This document shows, piece after piece, positions 4,816 through 11,427 of a DNA stretch of 11,427 bases (position 1 is its first letter; each line of letters opens with the position of its first letter). This DNA is from Clostridiales bacterium (GTDB lineage Bacteria; Bacillota; Clostridia; Oscillospirales; Acutalibacteraceae), in contig DXXH01000012.1 in assembly GCA_019416395.1 (NCBI GenBank), positions 1 to 11,427 of the forward strand, given 5' to 3'. The position numbers were made by a program, and so were the translations under genes. The notes below the pieces were generated by a model that ran no database searches, was not told the origin of the DNA, and was given only the letters and a program-made list of their open reading frames with translations.

Positions 4816-5634
4816 ATGGATAACCGACCCATTGGCGTATTCGATTCCGGTTTAGGTGGCCTGACCGCCGTCAAACAGCTGGAACAAGTGCTGCCAGGCG
4901 AAAGCATTGTCTACTTTGGTGATACAGGCCGGGTTCCTTACGGCTCCCGGGGAAATGACACCATTCTCCGGTACGCCCGGCAGGATATGGCCTTCCTTCT
5001 CTCTCAAAATGTCAAAGCCGTTTTAGCGGCTTGTGGCACGGTCAGTTCTGTGGCCAGAAGCGTGGGCGAAGCCTTGAGCGTTCCCTTTATCGACGTGATC
5101 GGTCCCAGCGCCCGGGCTGCTGCCGCCGCCACCAAAAACGGGCGGATCGGCGTGATCGGCACAGCGGCCACCATTGCCAGCGATTCCTACCGCAGTGCCC
5201 TGCTGCGGATCAACCACAAATTTGAAGTGTATCCTCAAGCCTGTCCCCTGTTTGTTCCTCTGGTGGAAAACGGTTTTGTATCTCCCCAGGACGAAGTAAC
5301 CCGGCTTGTGGCAGAGCGGTATTTAGCTCCCCTGCGGGCAGCCGGGGTGGATACACTGATCTTGGGTTGCACCCACTATCCCATTATCGCTCCCACCATT
5401 GCTTCCGTAATGGGCCGTGGGGTCACCTTGGTTGACAGCGGCCGGGAAGCGGCTTTGGCCATGACCCAAGCGTTGGAGAAAGAGAATTTGCTCTGTGAAA
5501 CAGGAAGTCCCCGGCAAGTGGGATACTTTGTCACAGATACCCCGGAAAACTTTATGAACGTAGCAGAACTGTTCCTGGGCCACAGCGTGGAAGGGCGCAC
5601 CCAGCGCATCGACATCGAAAGCTATCCCACCTAA
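4816..5634 (+). CDS. murI: Glutamate racemase
   Basis: Cofactor-independent racemase (272 residues) that makes D-glutamate for the second position of the peptidoglycan stem. The N-terminus GVFDSGLGGLT (7-17) carries the Asp/Ser pair of the active site. FGDTGRVPYGSR (34-45) is conserved. The two catalytic cysteines are C73 in AACGTVSS and C185 in LGCTHYP. The first cysteine motif is usually ACNT in this family; here the Asn is Gly (ACGT), while the second motif is intact. ATG 4816 has AAGGAG 7-8 bases upstream. Its place after ddl fits a cell-wall precursor role. Activity is expected but the Asn-to-Gly change deserves note. Confidence 0.94.
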   Translation: MDNRPIGVFDSGLGGLTAVKQLEQVLPGESIVYFGDTGRVPYGSRGNDTILRYARQDMAFLLSQNVKAVLAACGTVSSVARSVGEALSVPFIDVIGPSARAAAAATKNGRIGVIGTAATIASDSYRSALLRINHKFEVYPQACPLFVPLVENGFVSPQDEVTRLVAERYLAPLRAAGVDTLILGCTHYPIIAPTIASVMGRGVTLVDSGREAALAMTQALEKENLLCETGSPRQVGYFVTDTPENFMNVAELFLGHSVEGRTQRIDIESYPT

Positions 5635-5656
5635 CCGGGAAAGAAGGAAAATGGGA

Positions 5657-6109
5657 ATGTTAAAGGACGATTACGACATCAATATTATTGGCCGGCAAAA
5701 TTACGCGGACTTTGAAGAAGGCTCCGGGGAGATCACCTTGAACACCACCGGCGCCTATACCCACCGTGGCGGCGCCCGGTTTATCGCCTATAAGGAATAT
5801 GATACGGAAAACCCCAAGGTTTCCTACACCTCTGTGTTAAAGGTCGAGCCTGGCAAAGTGACCATGATGCGGTCTGGTTCCGCCACCCGACTGGTGCTGG
5901 AAGAAGGCCGCCGGCGCCTCTGCCTTTACGACACAGGCTACGGCACTCTGTCCGTAGGGGTTTTCACCAGCTCCCTGCGTTCCTCGCTGGGGGACCTGGG
6001 CGGCAGGATCGATATCAAATACACCCTGGACATTGATTCCAACCTGTCCAGCAGCAATGAAATCACCGTGGAAGTCAAACCTCGCAGCCGGGCGGGGCTT
6101 GAGATCTAA
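5657..6109 (+). CDS. DUF1934 (YwiB-like) beta-barrel protein
   Basis: A protein of about 150 residues of the DUF1934 family, typified by B. subtilis YwiB, which has a calycin-like beta-barrel and no firmly known function. Family features seen: ITLNTTGAYTHRGGARFIAYKEY near the start, then VLKVEPGKVTMMRSGSA, GYGTLSVGVFTSSL, and DIKYTLDIDSNLSSSNEITVEVKP at the end. Alternating hydrophobic residues support a beta structure; there is no signal or membrane span. YwiB also precedes argS in Bacillus, so the neighbour supports the call. Two ATGs are possible: 5651 and 5657. AAGGA (5644-5648) is only 2 bases from the first but 8 from the second, so 5657 is preferred. It lies 16-22 bases after murI. Confidence 0.88.
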   Translation: MLKDDYDINIIGRQNYADFEEGSGEITLNTTGAYTHRGGARFIAYKEYDTENPKVSYTSVLKVEPGKVTMMRSGSATRLVLEEGRRRLCLYDTGYGTLSVGVFTSSLRSSLGDLGGRIDIKYTLDIDSNLSSSNEITVEVKPRSRAGLEI

Positions 6110-6133
6110 CAGCAAAAGAAAGGATTGAAAAAC

Positions 6134-7825
6134 ATGTCTCAACTAGTCGCCACAGCCACCGCCCAATTGCGGGAAGCGCTGGAACAGGCCATGAGCCAAG
6201 CCATCAAAAAGGGGCAGCTTCCCGAAGCCGCTTTGCCGGAAATCGCCCTGGAAGTACCGGCGGACCGCTCCCACGGGGATTGGTCCTGCAATGCCGCTAT
6301 GGCTGGCGCCCGGACCTTCCGCATGGCTCCCGTAAAGATTGCCCAGGCCATTCAGGAAAATCTGGATCTTTCCGGCACCTATTTCAGCAAGTGCGAAATT
6401 GCCGGCCCTGGATTTATGAATTTCACCTATGAACCCCGTTTCTATGGAGAAGTGCTCCAAGACGTCCACAAGCTGGGCAAAGACTATGGCCGCAGCAATT
6501 TTGGGGAGGGCAAACGTGTTTTGGTGGAATTTGTTTCTGCCAACCCCACCGGACCCATGCACATCGGCAACGCTCGTGGCGGCGTGTTGGGCGATGCTTT
6601 GGCCTCTGTGCTGGACGCTGCCGGCTATTATGTGGAGCGGGAATTTTACATCAACGACGCCGGCAACCAGGTGAATAAATTCGGTGCTTCCTTGGAAGCC
6701 CGGTATCTGCAGATCTACAAAGGCGAAGAGGCGGTACCCTTCCCAGAAGATGGATACAAAGGCGCCGACATTGTGGAACATGCGAAAAACTTTGCCCAGG
6801 AATACGGCGACAAATATGTTGACGCCACCCAAGAGGAGCGCCGGGCCGCACTGGTGGGCTACGCCCTGCCCAAGAATATCCAAGGTCTCCACGACGATTT
6901 GCTGCGCTACCGGGTGGAATACGACAACTGGTTCAAGGAATCCAGCCTGCATGAAAACGGGGCTGTGGAACGGGTAATCCAGCTGCTTCAGGAAAAGGGC
7001 GCCACCTACGAGAAGGAAGGCGCAGTATGGTTCCACGGAGAAAAGTATGGCAGCGAGGATTTTGTGCTGGTACGCTCCAACGGTGTACCCACGTATGTGG
7101 TGCCGGATATCGCCTACCATTACGGGAAGCTGGTCACCCGTGGCTTTGACAGAGCCATCGATGTGCTGGGCGCTGACCATCATGGTTACGTGCCCCGTTT
7201 GAAGGCTGCCCTCACCGCCCTGGGTGTAGACGCCACCCGGCTTGACGTGGTTTTGATGCAGATGGTCCGCCTGGTGCGGGACGGGGAAATCGTGAAAGCC
7301 AGCAAACGCAGCGGCAAAGCCATCACCCTGGTCACCCTTCTGGAAGAAGTTCCGGTGGACGCCGCCCGGTTCCTGTTCAACTCTTACGAGGCCAACACCC
7401 GCATCGACTTTGACCTGGATCTGGCAGTCCAGCAAGATTCCCAGAACCCGGTATATTACGTGCAATACGCCCATGCCCGGATTTGCAGCATTTTGAAAAA
7501 CCTGGCAGCGGACGGCGTTACTCCCCGGGAATGCTCGGCGGAAGATTTGGCTCTTCTCACTGCCCCCGAAGAACTGGAGTTAATCCGCTACCTGTCTTCC
7601 TATACCGGCGAGGTCACCGCCGCGGCGAAAGCCCTGGATCCCGCCAAGATCACCAAGTACGTGATGAACTTGTCCACCTTGTTCCACAAGTTCTATAACG
7701 CGTGCCGGGTGAAAGGCTCGGACGAGTCCTTGACCGCCGCTCGGCTGTACCTGTGCACTGCCACCCGCACGGTACTGGAAAACGCTTTGGAACTGTTCAA
7801 GGTGACGGCTCCCGAGTCCATGTAA
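6134..7825 (+). CDS. argS: Arginine--tRNA ligase
   Basis: Class I aminoacyl-tRNA synthetase (563 residues) that charges tRNA-Arg in the cytoplasm. The N-terminal additional domain (about 1-115) includes DRSHGDWSCNAAM. The catalytic core has ANPTGPMHIGNARGG (136-150) with the HIGH-type motif HIGN, and GADHHGYVPRLKA (346-358). The KMSK loop reads VKASKRSGKAITL (387-399), a relaxed form common in this family. The C-terminal DALR anticodon-binding domain begins near YVQYAHARI (442-450). ATG 6134 is preferred over an in-frame TTG at 6125 because AAGGA (6120-6124) is 9 bases upstream of the ATG and would touch the TTG. Last gene of the operon, 24 bases after the YwiB-like gene and followed by a strong terminator. 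Confidence 0.97.
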   Translation: MSQLVATATAQLREALEQAMSQAIKKGQLPEAALPEIALEVPADRSHGDWSCNAAMAGARTFRMAPVKIAQAIQENLDLSGTYFSKCEIAGPGFMNFTYEPRFYGEVLQDVHKLGKDYGRSNFGEGKRVLVEFVSANPTGPMHIGNARGGVLGDALASVLDAAGYYVEREFYINDAGNQVNKFGASLEARYLQIYKGEEAVPFPEDGYKGADIVEHAKNFAQEYGDKYVDATQEERRAALVGYALPKNIQGLHDDLLRYRVEYDNWFKESSLHENGAVERVIQLLQEKGATYEKEGAVWFHGEKYGSEDFVLVRSNGVPTYVVPDIAYHYGKLVTRGFDRAIDVLGADHHGYVPRLKAALTALGVDATRLDVVLMQMVRLVRDGEIVKASKRSGKAITLVTLLEEVPVDAARFLFNSYEANTRIDFDLDLAVQQDSQNPVYYVQYAHARICSILKNLAADGVTPRECSAEDLALLTAPEELELIRYLSSYTGEVTAAAKALDPAKITKYVMNLSTLFHKFYNACRVKGSDESLTAARLYLCTATRTVLENALELFKVTAPESM

Positions 7826-7846
7826 TTCAAAAAGAACCCCATATAA

Positions 7847-7876
7847 AATGCCCCGCCACATGGCGGGGCATTTTTC
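7847..7876. terminator. Bidirectional terminator between argS and the acetyltransferase gene
   Basis: AATGCCCCGCCA (7847-7858) pairs perfectly with TGGCGGGGCATT (7861-7872). The inner pairs probably open to a 4-base or larger loop. On the plus strand it ends in TTTTT (7871-7875). On the minus strand the stem is followed by TTTTATAT, so it can also end the convergent minus-strand transcript. It starts 21 bases after argS and ends 15 bases before the acetyltransferase stop. Confidence 0.93.
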
Positions 7877-7890
7877 TGTCATTTCTCCCT

Positions 7891-8478
7891 TTACGCATTC
7901 CACTTATCCAATACCTTTTCCACCTCTGCACGTTCCAACTGAGAAAAAGGCACTAAAGGCTTGGGTTCGTCATAGTCCGCGATTTCCTTTTCCAGCCACA
8001 GCACGTCCAGCCAGCGGCCTTGTTTATACCCAGCATTGTGAAAACAGCCACCCTCATGAAATCCCAGGGCAGTGTGCATGGCCACACTAGCTTGATTTTC
8101 TGCGGTAATACACCCATATACCGTGCGCACCCCTTGCAGCCGCAGCAGGTCAAACAACACACCATACAGCTTGGTACCTATTCCCTGGTGGCACCCTTCC
8201 GGCCGCAAATACACCGTAAGCTCCGCACCCCACTGGTAGGCGGGACGGACAGCATAGGGATGGGCGTAGGCGTACCCTAAAAGTTTACCTTCCTCTTCCC
8301 ACACCAAATAGGGATGTTGGACCAACGTACTTTCCACCCGATGGGTAAACTCTTCCACCGTAGGCACCTGATATTCAAAAGAAACCACTGTATTCTTCAC
8401 GTAAGGGGCGTAAATCTCCAAAAGTTCCGGGGCGTCTTCCACCCGGGCCAGGCGGATTCCCCCTTTCTGCCCCCTCAT
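7891..8478 (-). CDS. GNAT-family N-acetyltransferase (phosphinothricin acetyltransferase-like)
   Basis: A 195-residue acetyl-CoA-dependent N-acetyltransferase resembling the Pat/YncA group (IRLARVEDAPELLEIYAPYV, then SFEYQVPTVEEF). The acetyl-CoA-binding motif A is ELTVYLRPEGCHQGIGTKL, with the Q-G-I-G loop, and motif B covers ENQASVAMHTALGFHEGG. The tail GRWLDVLWLEKE is typical of the group. Members act on methionine sulfoximine-like or other small amines; the true substrate cannot be read here. A longer frame runs to 8730, but the ATG at 8478 matches the family N-terminus and overlaps the upstream stop as ATGA, so translation is probably coupled. The ribosome binding site (GGAAACG) is weak, which fits coupling. 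Confidence 0.9.
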   Translation of the reverse strand: MRGQKGGIRLARVEDAPELLEIYAPYVKNTVVSFEYQVPTVEEFTHRVESTLVQHPYLVWEEEGKLLGYAYAHPYAVRPAYQWGAELTVYLRPEGCHQGIGTKLYGVLFDLLRLQGVRTVYGCITAENQASVAMHTALGFHEGGCFHNAGYKQGRWLDVLWLEKEIADYDEPKPLVPFSQLERAEVEKVLDKWNA

Positions 8479-8660
8479 CGTTTCCACGGCCAGAAATACA
8501 GGCCGTACACAATTAAGCACAGGGAAATGATCCCTGCGCTGACCGCTGATCCAATCGCCATGGATGTATGCCGCAAAGGCCCCGCCACCATGCTGATCAC
8601 GATAGCCGCTCCATCGGCGAACAACAGCAGACGATACAGTTTTCGTTCCACATTCGTCAT
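8475..8660 (-). CDS. Small two-helix membrane protein
   Basis: A 61-codon gene beginning MTNVERKLYRLLLF and ending YFWPWKR. Two hydrophobic stretches, about residues 9-29 and 33-54, are separated by a short polar turn (PLRHTSM), so it should be a hairpin in the cytoplasmic membrane. ATG 8660 has AAGGAAG 8 bases upstream; the longer in-frame TTG start at 8687 would have no good site. The TGA stop overlaps the start of the acetyltransferase gene (ATGA), and a promoter lies just upstream (8702-8730), which together argue for a real gene. I do not recognise the family, and its function is unknown. Confidence 0.72.
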   Translation of the reverse strand: MTNVERKLYRLLLFADGAAIVISMVAGPLRHTSMAIGSAVSAGIISLCLIVYGLYFWPWKR

Positions 8661-8701
8661 CGCTCGTCTTCCTTTCCCACAATTCAAACAGGAATGCTCT
8701 T

Positions 8702-8730
8702 ATTATACCCCGTTCTTTTCCTTGTGGCAA
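8702..8730 (-). promoter_or_regulatory. Promoter inside the 3' end of rsmA
   Basis: On the minus strand TTGCCA (8730-8725), a 17-base spacer and a perfect TATAAT (8707-8702). The rsmA stop codon TAA (8705-8703) lies within the -10. Predicted start is near 8695, about 35 bases before the ATG of the small membrane protein. No terminator separates rsmA from this unit, so read-through is also possible. Confidence 0.8.
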
Positions 8731-9599
8731 GGCGCTTCTCCATTCCCCTGGAGCAAAGCATTGGAAAGAACCGCCAGCTGCTCCAAGGTCAAGCGCTCCG
8801 CCCGGGCATTGACCGCCGCTCCTGCTGCCGCCAGCCCTTGTTCGACTTGGGACTTGGACAGCCCCAAGGTAGCCGAAATGGAATTGGCCGCCGTTTTCCG
8901 CCGCTGTGCAAAGGCGCTCCGGGATACTTTAAAAAACCACTCCTCGTCTCGGACCTGGACAGGCGGTTCCCGTAATATATCCAGACGAATGACAGCAGAA
9001 TCCACCTTGGGCGGGGGCATAAAACTTCCCCGCCCCACCGGAAACAGCACCTTGGGAACACTGCGGTAATGGACCGCCACACTCACCGCGCCACATTCCC
9101 GAGAACCCGGAGGGGCGCACAACCGCTGAGCGGCCTCTTTTTGCACCATTACCGTAATGGAAGTCAAGGGCAAGTCTTCCTCTAACAATCGGAGAATTAC
9201 CGGTGAAGTGATGTAGTAGGGCAAATTGGCGCAAACGCACACCGGACCACCGCCAAATTCATTCTGGATCAGTTCATGCAGGTCCAGTTTCATCACGTCG
9301 CCAGGAACGATCTTCACATTTTCACATCCGGCCAGCGTTTCATCGAGCACGGGGAACAGCCGCTGGTCCAGCTCGATCGCAACCACCTTTTTTGCCACCT
9401 GGGAAAGCTCCCAGGTCAGCACCCCAATTCCAGGACCAACCTCGATCACGCCGGCACAGTCTTCCCCACCGCACTCCGCCGCCATACGGGGACACACGCT
9501 TCCGTTGATCAAAAAATTCTGCCCCAAAGCTTTTGAAAAGTGAAATCCGTGACGGGCAAGCACCTCTTTGATCTGCCCGGGATCCGATAGATGGCTCAT
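8703..9599 (-). CDS. rsmA: 16S rRNA (adenine(1518)-N6/adenine(1519)-N6)-dimethyltransferase
   Basis: RsmA/KsgA (298 residues) dimethylates the two adjacent adenines in the 3' hairpin of 16S rRNA, a late step of small-subunit assembly. Loss of it gives kasugamycin resistance in other bacteria. Seen: GQNFL (26-30), the SAM-binding EVGPGIGVLT (53-62), the acidic AIELDQRL (74-81), the target-base motif NLPYYITSPV (125-134), the FMPPPKVDSAV block and FAQRRKT in the C-terminal helical domain. ATG 9599 has AGGAGG 8-9 bases upstream, and it overlaps the upstream gene's TGA as ATGA. The last 12 or so residues (GEAPCHKEKNGV) are an unusual polar tail whose DNA also carries a promoter for the next unit. 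Confidence 0.97.
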   Translation of the reverse strand: MSHLSDPGQIKEVLARHGFHFSKALGQNFLINGSVCPRMAAECGGEDCAGVIEVGPGIGVLTWELSQVAKKVVAIELDQRLFPVLDETLAGCENVKIVPGDVMKLDLHELIQNEFGGGPVCVCANLPYYITSPVILRLLEEDLPLTSITVMVQKEAAQRLCAPPGSRECGAVSVAVHYRSVPKVLFPVGRGSFMPPPKVDSAVIRLDILREPPVQVRDEEWFFKVSRSAFAQRRKTAANSISATLGLSKSQVEQGLAAAGAAVNARAERLTLEQLAVLSNALLQGNGEAPCHKEKNGV

Positions 9600-11427
9600 G
9601 GTTTTTCCTCCTGTTCTGTCACTTGATAAAGCACCCGGCTGCCATCATCATACACCCGGGAATAAAGGCCGTCCAATGCTTCCTGATCTACCTGGTAGGA
9701 AGTCCGCTCAAAGTCGCTGACCAAGATATAGGCCACATCGAATTTTTCCAGAAGAACCCCCCCATTTTCCGGGGATTCGTAGATCGTCCGCGCTGCTTGT
9801 TCGTTTCCCCAATAGGACAAGCCATGATAGAACAAATAGGAAGGCGATCCACACACCACATCCCGGCCTGTCAAAGATGCGATCTCATTGTTATGACGGG
9901 TATCGGTGAGGATCACCGCGTCAGGCTCCGTATTCTCCTCTACCCACTGAGCCAGGGACAATGCCCCCTGTCCGAACAGCTCATAGCTCGCCACAGTCTC
10001 CCGTCCCATGGTCAACACCGCGGAAAAAGACGTTACCGCCACCAAACCGGCTGCTGCTCCCACTCGGGCCCGTTTATCCCGCAAAAGCTTCCATCCCCGC
10101 CAGGCGCACTGCGCGGCGGCGCAGCAAAGAAAGGCAAACGCGGGGTAAAACAGTTTGTTGTTGTCGTAATCATTGGGTTGGAACTCCACCAACTCCGCCA
10201 AGAGCCAAATGGCCAAAGCCGGAGCATACTGGGCAAATTCCCGGCTTTTTGCGAGGAGCAATCCCCCAAAAGCCAGCACCGCTACCAAACCCAAATTCTT
10301 CAAATAAAACAGCAAATAGCTGTCACTGCCAATCACCCAGCCAAAATGACCGCGGACAAAGTTCCCCTCACCCGCCTGGTGGAAGGTCCAATAAAAAAGC
10401 TGGGGGATTGCCAACACGCATGCTGCCAACAACAGCACTCCCCACGTAGAAAGCACCTGACGGGCATTGCGCTTCCGAACCGTCTCCCCCACCAGGAATC
10501 CCACCAAGGCCAGACAAAGCACCAAGATCACCCCGGCAGCTCCCAAAAACAAGGAAGAGTCCTCTTTTCCACGCACGGCTTCTTTTACCACGCAAAACAC
10601 CACAAGCCCTAAAACTGCCAGGACTTTCCCCACCCTGGCAGCCAGAGTCTCCCAAAAAAGCCCCCTGCATAGGGATTCCATCATCCACACTCCGCAGATC
10701 AATCCCAGGGCTAAAAAGGAATGGGTATGGACCATGGGCATGGCTCCCGCCATAAGGCCCACCAGGAGAAAGTCCCGCTCTTCTCCTTGAAATACCGCCC
10801 GGTACAGCAAATACAGCGCCGGGAACAAGATCGCCCAGCCAAATAATGTCGCTCTCTGGGGCAGCATCATGTCCACGATCACATTGACCCAACGGATATT
10901 TTCTCCCAGCAGGTTGGTGGGAGTTTCATAAAAGGCCGTAAAAATCCGGGTGAAGTTTTCCGCGCTCCCACCCAGAAAATAGACAAATCCAAAACCACCG
11001 TTAAATACAAAAAACAGCCACGCAAGAGCCGTCCGGCCCTTTCCCCCAGTCATGCGGGAGAAAAAAGCGTACAGCCCGAACAGCACTTGGGCTCCCGCCA
11101 CCCACATGGGCAAGGCGTAGGCAAACCACAAGGGCGCTCCCAGCTGATAAAGGCTGGAAGAAATGCTGTCCGACAGAAAGGGATAGGCCAGCCGCGTCCC
11201 GGGCAAAAGGGAATAATCCGGCGGAAAATCCTGCTGATTCGCTAAAGACGTGATAAAGCTCAGGTGCATGCTCATATCCCCATAAGTGGCTTGGCTGGAA
11301 TACACCACACCGTTCTCCCACCGGAAGGAATGCCACACCAAAAAGCAAAAAAATCCCCACACGGCGAGAACCACCCAGAGGAATTTTCTCCGGCGAAAAG
11401 CGGTCCCAATCTGGAAAATATTCAGCT
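9596..11427 (-). CDS. Polytopic membrane protein, GT-C glycosyltransferase-like (5' end outside window)
   Basis: The open frame runs from the TGA at 9598-9596 to the window edge without a stop, so about 610 residues are visible and the N-terminus is missing. A GTG at 11374 is possible as a start, but in-frame codons continue upstream (FRRRKFLW before it), so I treat the gene as partial. I count about 12 membrane spans up to YPAFAFLCCAAAQCAW, then AAAGLVAVTSFSAVL, and a soluble C-terminal domain of about 130 residues (AQWVEENTEPDAVILTD onward). The motif YGDMSMH in the first large outside loop recalls the Asp-x-x-x-His style loop of GT-C enzymes that use lipid-linked sugars. Family level only; substrate unknown. 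It overlaps rsmA by ATGA, so the two are co-translated. Confidence 0.72.
   Translation of the reverse strand, partial: LNIFQIGTAFRRRKFLWVVLAVWGFFCFLVWHSFRWENGVVYSSQATYGDMSMHLSFITSLANQQDFPPDYSLLPGTRLAYPFLSDSISSSLYQLGAPLWFAYALPMWVAGAQVLFGLYAFFSRMTGGKGRTALAWLFFVFNGGFGFVYFLGGSAENFTRIFTAFYETPTNLLGENIRWVNVIVDMMLPQRATLFGWAILFPALYLLYRAVFQGEERDFLLVGLMAGAMPMVHTHSFLALGLICGVWMMESLCRGLFWETLAARVGKVLAVLGLVVFCVVKEAVRGKEDSSLFLGAAGVILVLCLALVGFLVGETVRKRNARQVLSTWGVLLLAACVLAIPQLFYWTFHQAGEGNFVRGHFGWVIGSDSYLLFYLKNLGLVAVLAFGGLLLAKSREFAQYAPALAIWLLAELVEFQPNDYDNNKLFYPAFAFLCCAAAQCAWRGWKLLRDKRARVGAAAGLVAVTSFSAVLTMGRETVASYELFGQGALSLAQWVEENTEPDAVILTDTRHNNEIASLTGRDVVCGSPSYLFYHGLSYWGNEQAARTIYESPENGGVLLEKFDVAYILVSDFERTSYQVDQEALDGLYSRVYDDGSRVLYQVTEQEEKP

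Noticed and set aside
6143..7474. A 443-codon open frame on the minus strand opposite argS.
   Set aside because: argS is certain in the plus frame. The antisense frame is a by-product of its GC-rich codons, and its translation (many His, Gly and Val) resembles no protein.
1..11427. Search for mobile elements, CRISPR arrays, toxin-antitoxin or phage-defence genes, tRNA and rRNA genes.
   Set aside because: No transposase, integrase, spaced repeat array, defence domain or tRNA cloverleaf was recognised; the region reads as stable core genome.

Overview
The window is a stretch of core chromosome from a Gram-positive Firmicute, most likely a Clostridia member of the Oscillospiraceae/Ruminococcaceae type. 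This is inferred from the gene order, the strong AGGAGG-type ribosome binding sites, sigma-A-like promoters, the divergence of the protein sequences and the ywiB-like gene next to argS. I see no mobile element, CRISPR array, rRNA or tRNA gene. Every gene reads as ordinary housekeeping except one unrecognised 262-residue protein and one 61-residue membrane protein.

Positions 1-2700, minus strand: the classic rpmG-secE-nusG-rplK-rplA cluster. It is driven by a strong promoter near 2507-2536 and is followed at the window edge by a second strong promoter (59-88) and the start of an L10-type leader. rplJ-rplL, and in most bacteria rpoB-rpoC, would follow beyond base 1. The cluster supplies ribosomal proteins L33, L11 and L1, the SecE translocase subunit and the NusG elongation factor. 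Its non-coding parts are the most informative: two copies of an L1-operator-like fold, one just upstream of rplK and one just upstream of rplA; several hairpins between nusG and rplK; and two terminator-like hairpins in the rpmG leader, one starting at the predicted transcription start.

Positions 2698-3486, minus strand: an unrecognised cytosolic protein with a lysine-rich tail, with its own promoter and terminator. Positions 3487-3715 are a divergent promoter region with a near-palindrome placed like an operator.

Positions 3716-7876, plus strand: ddl, murI, a DUF1934/YwiB-like gene and argS, closely spaced, starting at a TTGCGA-N17-TATAAT promoter and ending at a strong, probably bidirectional terminator. 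Ddl makes D-Ala-D-Ala and MurI makes D-Glu, so the first half of the operon feeds peptidoglycan precursor synthesis. ArgS charges tRNA-Arg.

Positions 7891-11427, minus strand: a polytopic GT-C-like membrane protein (its N-terminus lies outside the window) overlaps rsmA by an ATGA junction. A promoter overlapping the rsmA stop codon then drives a 61-residue two-helix membrane protein, which overlaps a GNAT acetyltransferase gene by another ATGA junction. This last group converges on argS at the shared terminator.
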